Assembly (NCBI GenBank): GCA_030603385.1
Contig: JAUVXW010000008.1
Location: forward strand, 1-64,000
Length of the DNA: 64,000 nt
From: Promethearchaeota archaeon
Lineage (GTDB): Archaea > Asgardarchaeota > Lokiarchaeia > Sigyniarchaeales > SOKP01
Reading direction: 5' to 3'
Shown: positions 8,955-17,219 of the stretch, piece after piece
How positions within the stretch are numbered: the first letter of the stretch is position 1
How the letters are laid out: each line of letters opens with the position of its first letter
Notes under the pieces: model-generated
What the model saw: only the letters and a program-made list of their open reading frames with translations
Database searches by the model: none
What the model was told of the DNA's origin: nothing
Position numbers and translations under genes: made by a program

Positions 8955-9848
8955 ATGGTAAAAAAAATTGTATTTTCTGTAATTCAAAATCATGATATAA
9001 TTAAAAGAGTCATTACCAGACTTCAACTGGTAAAAACATTGAATTTGATACTCCATGATCCTACACAAGATTTTTTTTGCCTTTCCGATATGCCTCAGTC
9101 TTTTAAGAATGCTGATTTGATAGTTGTCAAGGTTAGAAATGAATGCTCAATTGATGTGCTGCATTTTGCTAAGCTCTATAATATTCCTACTCTCCATGAT
9201 GTAGATACAGTTTTAATATGCAAAAATAAAATTGCTCTTGACTATTCGCTAAGAACAGCATTAAAAAAACATGAAGATGCACTGGGAAAGTTTCTTATGC
9301 CCAATTCTTGGAACCAATCTTTAACAGATGTTAATAAATTTAAAGAATGGGCTCTTCCAAAATTGCCTATTGTTATTAAAAGTCATTATCAACATGATAA
9401 ATATAATAGATTTAATTTTCTCGCACAAGAAATTGATGACGTTGATAAATTCTGTGAAAGATATAATAAATTCTTATACTATGATGTCTATATTCAACAA
9501 TTTATTAAGTGCGATGGGTTTGAATATAAAATTTATGTAATTGGAGATAAGGTTTTTGGAATAAAAAGAGAGAATCCTATATATATATATTTAAGAGAAA
9601 AACCAGATAATATTGATGTAGGTTCGATTGAACGGGAAAAATTTGAAATTACAGAAGATATAATAAAACTCTCGAAAATATTATCAATGGAATTGAAGCT
9701 TAAAATTTTTGGTTTCGACTTTGTTAAGCCTATTGATCAAGAAAAATTATACCTCATTGATTTGAATGATTTTCCAAGTTTTAAAGGGATACCTAATATT
9801 GAAAATACGTTAAGTAGATTTATAGAAGACTATGTATTAGCTCTTTAA
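8955..9848 (+). CDS. ITPK1-like ATP-grasp kinase
   Basis: This 297-residue paralogue of the 6638 gene is divergent from MIPS. The hinge region YIQQFIKCDGFEYKIYVIGD, then KVFGIKREN, then IFGFDFV and LIDLNDFPSFKGIP, follow the ITPK1 order hinge–YKVFVVG–QRPS–FGIDII–DINAFPGYEGV. The Asp and Asn metal ligands (LIDLND) are present, and the lysine of the first ATP-grasp strand is in LPIVIKSHYQHDKY. The ATG at 8955 is preferred over an upstream TTG at 8946. The stop overlaps the end of the convergent uppP gene by four bases. Its role as an inositol-phosphate kinase is inferred from sequence resemblance and from its position next to MIPS. Confidence 0.78.
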   Translation: MVKKIVFSVIQNHDIIKRVITRLQLVKTLNLILHDPTQDFFCLSDMPQSFKNADLIVVKVRNECSIDVLHFAKLYNIPTLHDVDTVLICKNKIALDYSLRTALKKHEDALGKFLMPNSWNQSLTDVNKFKEWALPKLPIVIKSHYQHDKYNRFNFLAQEIDDVDKFCERYNKFLYYDVYIQQFIKCDGFEYKIYVIGDKVFGIKRENPIYIYLREKPDNIDVGSIEREKFEITEDIIKLSKILSMELKLKIFGFDFVKPIDQEKLYLIDLNDFPSFKGIPNIENTLSRFIEDYVLAL

Positions 9849-10691
9849 AGGATTATTATAAAAGGAATGATAATAAGGTAAGCAATTACACCGTATAAAA
9901 CACAAAAATAACCAAAATTAATTTTTTTTGCTATTCGTAGTAATAATTCTATTGTTAGATATCCTATTAAAAAACTGACTAAAGTCGTTATAATAATAGT
10001 AATTAAATCTAAAGTACCAAATATTGAACCTTCGCCAAATAAGATATCTACAATAATTGAGGCGATAACGACAGGAACAGACATTAAAAAACTTAATCTA
10101 AGGGCATCATTTTGTTCATATTTTTCTACCAGTATTGCTGAAACAGTAACACCAGAGCGAGATATACCTGGTAATATTGAAAATCCTTGAACGAGTCCTG
10201 ATAAAAAACTATCTTTTCTTACTTTTTTTTTAGAGATATTCGTTATTTTTAGGTTGCCAGATATCTTTCTAGTCTTAATTATAATTATGCCAGTTAATAT
10301 TAATAATCCTGAGATAAAAAGAGTAATTAAGTCTCCTTGAATAGCTGTAAAAGCATCTAAAAATATAAGTTTGATATATGAAATAAAGAGGTAAAGCTGT
10401 TATTCTAGTTCCAATTGTTGCAAAAATTATCCAATTCCTTTTTTTAATATCACTCTCCTCCACATTAGATCCCTTCTGAATTATTGCTTTTATTATTCTG
10501 AGATAATCTCCTCTAAATTTTAACAAAACCGCGATGGTAGTACCTAAATGTAACCATATAGCAAGACTAAAAGCGTTCTCAGGAGAAATACCAAAAAATT
10601 TAGTTGATACAATTATAACTTGACCTGATGAAGAAATAGGAAGCCATTCGAATATTCCTTGGATTAATGCAATGATAATATATTCAATCAT
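9845..10691 (-). pseudogene. uppP: Undecaprenyl-diphosphatase UppP, frameshifted
   Basis: The N-terminal half (from ATG at 10691) carries the family motif QGIFEWLPISSSGQ. The C-terminal half, in another frame, carries the second motif LPGISRSGVTVSAIL and the membrane helices to the stop at 9845. The second frame is open without a start codon from about 10390 down to 9845. The frames switch once, near 10375-10395, where the first continues only with a nonsense tail. Together they restore a BacA/UppP membrane protein of about 280 residues, which dephosphorylates polyprenyl diphosphate at the membrane. One base gained or lost explains the break; it may be a sequencing error. Downstream of a phosphatase gene, it may share its transcript. 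Confidence 0.85.
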
Positions 10692-10694
10692 TTT

Positions 10695-11171
10695 CTAAAA
10701 TGAATACTTTTTTAACCCTTCCATTAGACACTCAATAATTTCATCTCTAACCTTCTCAAAGATCACTTCTTTCATGCTTGGGTCTTCAATATCTCCGCTT
10801 TTTCCACCAAATTCTTTTATTGTATATATTACCTTGTGATCTTTACCAATGAATTCTTGAATTTCTTTTTTATGTTTCTCTGTTAGCGTTAGAATAAGAT
10901 CTGCTTTTTCTATAATCTCTGGATATTTTTTTAAGTCTATGGAGAGAGCTGTATCGGATAATTTAATCCCGATTTCTTCCATCACTAATTTTGCATCCAT
11001 CGATATAAGCATGCCATCTCTGGCGTGAGAGGAAATACCCCCTGATATAACTTCTACATCCAGTTTGTTTTTGGAAAAAAAATCTCTTAAATATCCCTCA
11101 GCTATCCTACTCCTGGCGGTGTTTACGCTGCATACTAGTAAAACTGATTTGTAGGGGAATTTTTTTTCCAT
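10695..11171 (-). CDS. Low-molecular-weight phosphotyrosine phosphatase family
   Basis: This 158-residue protein has the CX5R phosphate loop near the N-terminus (LLVCSVNTARSRIAEGYL, Cys14 and Arg20). The general-acid Asp-Pro is present late in the protein (GDIEDPSM), as in LMW-PTP and arsenate reductase (ArsC) relatives. LILTLTEKHKKEI is the usual central strand and helix. It is a cytosolic phosphatase. The gene ends three bases before uppP on the same strand, so the two were probably co-transcribed. The resistance enzyme ArsC is less likely, since the extra redox cysteines are not evident. Confidence 0.85.
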   Translation of the reverse strand: MEKKFPYKSVLLVCSVNTARSRIAEGYLRDFFSKNKLDVEVISGGISSHARDGMLISMDAKLVMEEIGIKLSDTALSIDLKKYPEIIEKADLILTLTEKHKKEIQEFIGKDHKVIYTIKEFGGKSGDIEDPSMKEVIFEKVRDEIIECLMEGLKKYSF

Positions 11172-11211
11172 TATTAGAATTAAAAGTAAGATATAAGAAA
11201 AATTTTATTAT

Positions 11212-11886
11212 TTACTTGAAACTAGCCTTATTTGCAAATTTTATCCCCTTCTTTTTCATGTTTTCAAAAACTCTTTTTACGTTCCCTTCTGGTACGTCAA
11301 TACCTCTCGTCAAATTAACTAAGAAATAAACATCATATCCAAAATCAACTCCATCCATAGCAGTAAAATAGCAGCAATAATCTAATGCTAACCCACATAT
11401 GAAAATTCGCTTTATTTTAACTGAGTTTAAATATTCTCTAAGGTCTGTTTCTGATTTTTTATCATTATCTTGAAAACCAGAATAACTATCTACATTTGGA
11501 TTAATTCCTTTTTTAATTATTTTATCTCCCAAATCGATTTTTATATCTTTATGAAACTCAGCTCCTTTTGTATTCTGGACGCAATGATCTGGCCATAACA
11601 CAGGACCTATAGCTCCATCTTCAGATGTGAATTCATTACCAGGGATTTTTCCTGGATGATTACTCGCAAAAGATAGATGATTTTTTGGGTGCCAATCTTG
11701 AGTTAATACCACAAACCCTCCACTTTTTTTGAATTTTTTAGCAGTCATATTTATTTCTTTTATAATAAAATCTCCTTCTTCCACAGGTAATGATCCTCCA
11801 GGTAAAAAATCATTTTGCATATCAACAATTATTAGTGCATCTTTCTCGTCAATTTCTATATTATTTCCATAATTTAAATTTTCCAT
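11212..11886 (-). CDS. pncA: Nicotinamidase (isochorismatase family)
   Basis: The enzyme hydrolyses nicotinamide to nicotinate and ammonia for NAD salvage. The catalytic triad can be placed: Asp in VDMQNDFLPGG, Lys in IIKKG and Cys in ALDYCCYFTA. The zinc-binding segment TQDWHPKNHLSF is present, as are FPEx-like GPVLWPDHCVQ and the NVDSYSGFQDN loop. Length is that of archaeal/yeast nicotinamidases. I start at the ATG at 11886; an in-frame GTG at 11898 adds four residues. It is separated from the LMW phosphatase by 40 bases and may be in the same unit. Confidence 0.9.
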   Translation of the reverse strand: MENLNYGNNIEIDEKDALIIVDMQNDFLPGGSLPVEEGDFIIKEINMTAKKFKKSGGFVVLTQDWHPKNHLSFASNHPGKIPGNEFTSEDGAIGPVLWPDHCVQNTKGAEFHKDIKIDLGDKIIKKGINPNVDSYSGFQDNDKKSETDLREYLNSVKIKRIFICGLALDYCCYFTAMDGVDFGYDVYFLVNLTRGIDVPEGNVKRVFENMKKKGIKFANKASFK

Positions 11887-11923
11887 GGAGTCAAACACTA
11901 ATTTTTTTTCATATTAATGATAA

Positions 11924-12595
11924 TTATATCTTTTTATATAACATATAAATCGAATTAAATAAATAAAAAATGAGAATGGAAAACATGACGACCCATTCAT
12001 ACACAGGCATAATAGTGTATACACTTTTCCCAAATTCGCCACATATATCTGGAAGGGCGTTACAAAAATTGGTGATGAAAAACGGTATAAGAAAAGAACC
12101 AAAAATGATAGCTATTATAAAACTAAAATATGCTGCAGATTTTGAATATTTTAAACTTTTTAACATCAAAAGACCAAAAAGTAAACAAACTACAATCCCC
12201 CCCATCCAACTTAAAAGAGCGAATAAACCATGCAAACTACTAAGACCTCCACCCGACACAGCCCCCGTTAATGCAGCGATTACTGAAATAAAAATTCCAG
12301 CGCCTATTGCAATCTTCCTAACATTTTCATCCACATTTTCATCTTTTAGAGCTCTCCCAAGATAGATTATAAAAGGTATTGCAATGGTATTCGAAATTAT
12401 TAACCCAATTCTTGAAAAAATTCCCCCGGTTTGGTGTCCTAGCAAACTTATAGATTTCTCCCACATTACATATTCTGGAGAGAATAAAAGGGCTAAAATA
12501 AAACCAGAAAAGCCGACAACAAATGTTAATAGCCCAAAGACATAACCGGGTATAATCTTGAATAGATTGTCAAAGAATTCATTTATCCTTTTCAT
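11924..12595 (-). CDS. DUF998-like membrane protein
   Basis: This 223-residue integral membrane protein has about six hydrophobic helices and a PGYVFGLLTFVVGFSGF start. The GHQTGGIFSRIGLIISN segment resembles the conserved motif of DUF998 proteins (glycine-rich loop before a helix). No enzymatic residues stand out. It is a clear paralogue of the next gene upstream at 12679-13329, which shares the start (FDNLFKIIPG and LNRFIPG), the same loop (GGIFSRIG and GGLFFQVG) and the ending (YMLYKKI and YMIYKKI). The function is unknown. Confidence 0.65.
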   Translation of the reverse strand: MKRINEFFDNLFKIIPGYVFGLLTFVVGFSGFILALLFSPEYVMWEKSISLLGHQTGGIFSRIGLIISNTIAIPFIIYLGRALKDENVDENVRKIAIGAGIFISVIAALTGAVSGGGLSSLHGLFALLSWMGGIVVCLLFGLLMLKSLKYSKSAAYFSFIIAIIFGSFLIPFFITNFCNALPDICGEFGKSVYTIMPVYEWVVMFSILIFYLFNSIYMLYKKI

Positions 12596-12678
12596 AATAT
12601 TCTGTCAACCTTTTATTCTTAATAAAAATTTCCATTAAAATCAAATACAAAGAGGATCTCTACTTTTTAGAGTTAGAA

Positions 12679-13329
12679 TTAGATTTTTTTGTATATCATA
12701 TAAAGAGAAATGATTAAATACCAGAAGATCATTCCAATTGCATTTATCCATTCTAGTGAGGGTAAGATTATCATTAAAAACCTCAAAGTAGGTAAAAGGT
12801 GTAAGTAAAACATAATCATTAATAATAATAGAGTGAAAGAAACCAAAAAACCAAAAAATGCCAGTAATTTTGGATATTTGGAATCTTTAAGGAGTAGAAT
12901 ATTGAAAAATGTGATATAAAATAATCCCGCTTGCAAACTTACTATAGAAAAAACACCATGTATCAGAGCAATTATAGGATTTGATCCACAAAATGCTCCT
13001 AAAAAGATAAAACACACACATGAAATAATCGCTAAGATTACAGCACTTTTTCTTAACTTTTCACTAACTTCTTCTTTATTAAAGGTGCTGCCTAGATAAA
13101 TTACAAAGAAAAAAGCAAATATCCCGGAAAAAACATTACCAACCTGAAAAAACAAACCTCCAGGTCCCTTACACAATGAGCTTACAGCCCTTTTTGTGAA
13201 ATCATACCCTGGATACATTAAATATGCTATTAAATCTCCTAAAAAACTAAATGTTATAGATAATAACCCAAATAACGCTCCTGGAATGAAGCGATTAAGT
13301 TTTTTGGAAATCAAATCAAATTTCTCCAT
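12679..13329 (-). CDS. DUF998-like membrane protein, paralogue
   Basis: The 216-residue protein has six predicted hydrophobic helices. The N-terminal KLNRFIPGALFGLLSITFSF and the end LYMIYKKI match the downstream gene, indicating a tandem duplication followed by divergence. The loop CKGPGGLFFQVGNVFSG corresponds to the DUF998-type motif. It has no recognised catalytic or transport residues. It is on the same strand as its copy, 83 bases away. The role is unknown. Confidence 0.6.
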   Translation of the reverse strand: MEKFDLISKKLNRFIPGALFGLLSITFSFLGDLIAYLMYPGYDFTKRAVSSLCKGPGGLFFQVGNVFSGIFAFFFVIYLGSTFNKEEVSEKLRKSAVILAIISCVCFIFLGAFCGSNPIIALIHGVFSIVSLQAGLFYITFFNILLLKDSKYPKLLAFFGFLVSFTLLLLMIMFYLHLLPTLRFLMIILPSLEWINAIGMIFWYLIISLYMIYKKI

Positions 13330-13487
13330 AATTGTCTAGTTGAAATTGATAGTAGCGGTTTTATAACAATTTATTGGATAATAATTATAAATTTAATTCC
13401 TATAATATAAAAACCATTTTATACTTTAAAAATTACAATTTAAAGAAAAAAAACAAGACAAAATCAGGGTTCTAACATTTTAGAATA

Positions 13488-15011
13488 TTAAGATTTAGGT
13501 AATCTTATAATAAAGGTGGAACCTTGATTTCGTCCTTTTGATTCTACTAAAATCTTTCCCTCATGGAGTTCCACAATTTCTTTTGAGATATATAATCCAA
13601 GACCCGATCCTTCACTTTCTACATCAAAGCCCTTTCCATATCGTTCAATTTTACCAAATTTCTTAAACAAACCCTCTTTTTCTTTCTTTGTTAAACCGAT
13701 ACCATCATCTTTTATAGAAATCTTTATCCAAGAATCGGTCTCATTTAGAATTATATGGATCTCCCCTTTAGGAGGAGTGTATTTAATAGAGTTTGAAAGT
13801 AGATTAGTAATTACTTGGTCAATTTTGATTCGATCAATTATTACTTTAAGTTCTTTTGGTTGTTCAAAATTGATAATAATATTTCGTTGTTCAGCCCAAT
13901 ATTTTATATCACTAATACATTCATCTATTATTTCAACAATATTTTCATCTTGCAGATGTAAGCTTAATTTGCCAGATTCAACTATAGACACATCAAGTAG
14001 ATTTTCGATTAATAACTTTAGTCTTTGTCCCCCTCTATGAATCATCTCAACAAATTTTAAGGCATCTTCTCCAATTTGTTCCTTTAAAGTACTTAAAAGA
14101 AACTGAGAGGCTGCAGCAATAGAAATCAATGGTGTTTTAAGCTCGTGTGAGGCTGTTGTTATTAATTCACTTTTAATTTGATTTATCTCTAGTAGTTTCT
14201 TATTCTCATCAATAATAAGTCTTTCAGCATTTTTACGTTCTGTAATATCTCTAGAAATGATTAATGCTTTCTTTTTACCATCCAAATCAGTAAATGTCTT
14301 CCCTCTATTTTCTAACCATATATAATGTCCATCTTTATGTTTAACCCTCATTTCACTACTTCCTTCCCCAAATTTAAAACCATTTCTTAAAATCTTAGTA
14401 GCAGCTTTAATATCTTCTGGATGTAAAGGTTCTAATGGAGTCTTACCAATTATATCTTCACTTTTATATCCCAATATATTAAAATAAGCTTTTTCATTGA
14501 TATATTCATGTATTAGTTTTTCATTAATAATCGTAATTAAATCATTCGCATTTTCTAGGATTAGTTTGTATTTTTCTTCCGATTTCTCAAGTTTCTCTTC
14601 AATTTTCTTACGTTCAGTTATTTCTCTTGAAATTAAAATTGTTTTTAAAACACCATTTTGACTTGTAAAAAATTTTCCTTCTGTTTCTAACCAGATATAA
14701 TGTCCATCTTTATGTCTTATTCGAAATTGCTCTTTCACTTCTCCCCGCAATAACCCTTGTCTTATAGCTTTCGCAGCTCTAAGAAGATCATCCGGATGGG
14801 TGAACTCTCTTGGTTTCTTTCCAATAATCTCTTCTTCTGTATAGCCTAATGTATTAAAATACGCATTCTTATTAATGAATTCATGCTCAAAATTGTGATT
14901 TAAAATTGTAATTAAATCATTAGTATTTTCTATTATTAATTGGTATTTATCAAATGTATCTTCAATACCACCAGGGATATCCTTTAGATTGATTTCTGCT
15001 TTTCGTGGCAT
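13488..15011 (-). CDS. PAS-PAS sensor histidine kinase
   Basis: Two PAS domains with PAC motifs (residues ~22-137 and ~145-263; RHKDGHYIWLET and KHKDGHYIWLEN) precede a HisKA dimerisation helix with phospho-acceptor His289 (TTASHELKTPLISI). The ATPase follows, with N box (LSNSIKYTPPKG), G1 (KDDGIGL) and G2 (GSGLGLYISKEIVELH). There is no transmembrane segment, so it senses a cytosolic ligand, redox state or cofactor. No response regulator gene is adjacent; CheY-like partners lie 3.6 kb away in the chemosensory cluster. The two PAS domains are very similar and look like a recent duplication. The ATG at 15011 follows an alternative GTG at 15020. Confidence 0.9.
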   Translation of the reverse strand: MPRKAEINLKDIPGGIEDTFDKYQLIIENTNDLITILNHNFEHEFINKNAYFNTLGYTEEEIIGKKPREFTHPDDLLRAAKAIRQGLLRGEVKEQFRIRHKDGHYIWLETEGKFFTSQNGVLKTILISREITERKKIEEKLEKSEEKYKLILENANDLITIINEKLIHEYINEKAYFNILGYKSEDIIGKTPLEPLHPEDIKAATKILRNGFKFGEGSSEMRVKHKDGHYIWLENRGKTFTDLDGKKKALIISRDITERKNAERLIIDENKKLLEINQIKSELITTASHELKTPLISIAAASQFLLSTLKEQIGEDALKFVEMIHRGGQRLKLLIENLLDVSIVESGKLSLHLQDENIVEIIDECISDIKYWAEQRNIIINFEQPKELKVIIDRIKIDQVITNLLSNSIKYTPPKGEIHIILNETDSWIKISIKDDGIGLTKKEKEGLFKKFGKIERYGKGFDVESEGSGLGLYISKEIVELHEGKILVESKGRNQGSTFIIRLPKS

Positions 15012-15439
15012 ATATATCACTTTTTTTCTCTAAAGTAGAGATTTGCATTTAGATTAAGTTAACTAATATTATTTTACTTGGATCTTTGATTGGTTCGGAT
15101 GGAGCAATCTAAAATCTGTTTTACAAGATTTTACAAAATTATTGTTTTCTTATTACACTCCTATATTTTTAATAGTGTTATTCGTTTTAATATTGATGAG
15201 AATGTCGTTTGTTCTATGATTTGAAACGTACTTACTTTTGATCTGAGTTTAATTGACATTTTTTTAAGAATTTTCTTTATGGGAAGGGTGTGGGAAAAGA
15301 CTTATTGTTTTAAATTAAGTGATTTCCTGGAAATACTTTAAAAAGTCATAAGGTTTTGAAAACTATATTATTTTATCATTTCAAAAAGATTTAATTAATA
15401 ATCCTAATTATAATAAAATAAGCTTATATTATAATTTAA
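15012..15439. other. Non-coding stretch before tRNA-Gly
   Basis: This stretch separates the histidine kinase start from tRNA-Gly. I see no ORF with coding character. It is AT-rich with scattered TATA-like elements; the ones at 15408-15422 may serve the tRNA. Confidence 0.5.
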
Positions 15440-15510
15440 GCGCTCGTAGTATAGTGGTAATATGCTGGCTTCCCAAGTCAGCGTCCCGGGTTCAATTCCC
15501 GGCGGGCGCA
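15440..15510 (+). tRNA. tRNA-Gly (CCC)
   Basis: A complete 71-base cloverleaf without CCA. The acceptor GCGCTCG pairs with CGGGCGC (one G-T), followed by discriminator A. The D stem is GTAT/ATGC. The anticodon stem CTGGC/GTCAG encloses loop TTCCCAA, giving anticodon CCC at 15472-15474. The T arm is CCGGG TTCAATT CCCGG. There is no intron. Confidence 0.95.
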
Positions 15511-15632
15511 TCATAAATATTAATGCTTTGAATAGAAAAAATCCTAAATATTCAAAACAAATTCTAATTAAATGAAACTAATATTACTAACAAGACTTTT
15601 GAAATGGGGATAATTAACTCTAAACTAGAGAT

Positions 15633-15887
15633 CTAATTTCCTAGATTGTCCAAGAATAGGTTTAGCGAAGGTGAATCGTTTTCTATTTCTTTGCATAGTA
15701 TAGAAATTTCACCAAATAGAGAAGCTACTTTTTCAAAAACACCACTTTTCTTATAATGTTCAGCTTCTTCCATTTCTAACATTACCTCTAGTAACGGTTT
15801 AAATAATTCTAGAATTTCATAAACATTCTTTAAGATATCCTTCACAAGATGAATTTTTCTATTAATTTTATCATCCATAGTCGACAT
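15633..15887 (-). CDS. Small helical protein, unknown
   Basis: This 84-residue protein is strongly predicted to be helical, with leucines at coiled-coil spacing (VYEILELFKPLLEVMLEMEE). It has no signal peptide or membrane helix. It is acidic at the C-terminus. It starts at ATG and lies between tRNA-Gly and a damaged zinc-binding/roadblock-like gene. I do not recognise the family, and it could be a spurious ORF, but residue composition and a clean ATG support it moderately. Confidence 0.45.
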   Translation of the reverse strand: MSTMDDKINRKIHLVKDILKNVYEILELFKPLLEVMLEMEEAEHYKKSGVFEKVASLFGEISILCKEIENDSPSLNLFLDNLGN

Positions 15888-16185
15888 TACAATTCACAAC
15901 ATATTTTTTACTTAAAACTATGTTTGAATAATAATTATATTTTACTTATTAAATGTTTTCGGTTTTATTTTGCCAAGAATAAGTTTGTATGCAAAAAAAT
16001 CTAATGTTCTAATTTGAAATTATATTTGTGGGAAAAATAACAATCCAATTATATTTTTGAGATATTTTATTAAGAAAGAAATTGTTAAATTTTTCACATA
16101 TTTCTATGAATTTTTTACATCAAAGGAACTTTATGGTGATTTGGGGGAAAAAAGATAAGTAAAAGGAGTATTACTTTTATAACGA

Positions 16186-16852
16186 TTATTTTAATTTTTC
16201 CACTTTTCTTAGTAAATCCCTTAAGTGTAAGTTACCAATCCCGAATTTTACTCTAAATGAAAACATTAAAACCAAATTGAATTTTATTCCATTTATCTCC
16301 ATAAAATTAGAAATGAATTTCTCACTATTTTCTAATTCTAAATACATTTTTGTTACACTCACTAAGTTTCTTTCACTTCTAACCTAATTCTTTCATCGTG
16401 TTAAATAAAGTTGTTTGAGGTAATGAAGAATATAAAACTTTCCCTTCTTCATTGAATATGCCACTTCCAATTATCTCTTTATCATCAACACATTCTCTTA
16501 AGAGTTGGATTATATTTTGAAATATCGCCATAGATGTGAAATCCTTTTCTTCAACATTACTATCTCTCTTTTCTTCTAGTACATCTATACTGCTTTCATA
16601 AAGTTCCATATTTGTAAATTCGAAATCTACTGTCTGATAACCCCTAACAACAAAATTCTTGTCAACAAATGCTTGAAAGCTATGTTCACAATTCAATCCT
16701 GAAGGTATTGATACAGTAGTTAATTGTTTGCTTTGATTAATAATTTTAACTGGTAATCTCAATTTTCGACTTTCCTTACATATTGGGCATCTCGTAAGGA
16801 TTTCTTCAAAAAATCCAGCAGAATCAGTATTCATTCCATTTGGCAATGTCAT
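16186..16852 (-). pseudogene. Zn-binding/roadblock-like protein, frameshifted
   Basis: The first reading frame (16852 to 16379) gives 157 residues. It contains a CPIC motif, then LNCEHSFQAFVDKNFVVRGYQ, which looks like a metal-binding beta domain. It then starts a roadblock/longin-like domain (SGIFNEEGKVLYSSLP) and stops abruptly. In a second frame the domain continues from about 16380 to a stop at 16186, reading a helical segment and then MFSFRVKFGIGNLHLRDLL. That is the kind of C-terminus expected for such a domain. The switch must lie within 16379-16388, explained by one extra base. Restored length is about 222 residues. It lies near the chemosensory operon and might be a signalling partner, but I cannot name it. 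Confidence 0.6.
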
Positions 16853-17023
16853 TATTAGGTCGTTTCCTTATTTAAAAGTTTTAACACAGTTAGGAATTTT
16901 AGGCTAAAATTTCCTTATTTATTAAAAAAGTCTTTTGTGTTCAAAACTACTTTAATATGTAATTTCTTCAATTTATTTAAATTTTTGTCTTAACAAACAA
17001 ATCTTAATGGTAAAAGCTAGGAT

Positions 17024-17037
17024 TTTATATATAAATA
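17024..17037 (+). promoter_or_regulatory. TATA box candidate, distal
   Basis: TTTATATATAAATA is an excellent archaeal TATA element, palindromic at its centre. It lies about 180 bases before the first cluster gene, implying a long leader if used. Confidence 0.35.
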
Positions 17038-17086
17038 GTATGCTTAAAAATTAAAAACGTTCAAAAGCACAAAATAGTCTTACAAC

Positions 17087-17101
17087 AAAAAGATTTAAAT
17101 A
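17087..17101 (+). promoter_or_regulatory. TATA box with BRE-like purines, proximal
   Basis: AAAAAGATTTAAATA combines a purine-rich BRE-like stretch with TTTAAATA, 119 bases before the 17220 start. It is a likely promoter for the longin-like gene and cheW-cheY-cheA. Confidence 0.4.
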
Positions 17102-17219
17102 CAGATTCTATTATAACTTTTCTATTACAGCATGTATAAAGACACAAAAAAATAAAATATTTACCACAAAAATAATAAAAAATTTTACAAAAAAATTAGC
17201 AATATAGACAAGCTTAGGC

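Larger units (their letters stand above)
16853..17219. other. Leader/promoter region of chemosensory cluster
   Basis: This 367-base AT-rich region lies between divergently oriented genes. It has no convincing ORF. It holds two candidate TATA elements, annotated separately, that could drive the 15-kb chemosensory cluster. Confidence 0.5.

Noticed and set aside
16186..16381. Possible TAG readthrough or pyrrolysine at the end of the 16379 ORF.
   Set aside because: The continuing segment is in a different frame from the TAG, and TAG is used as a normal stop by other genes here (e.g. at 1493, 3835, 7546). A one-base shift explains it better.
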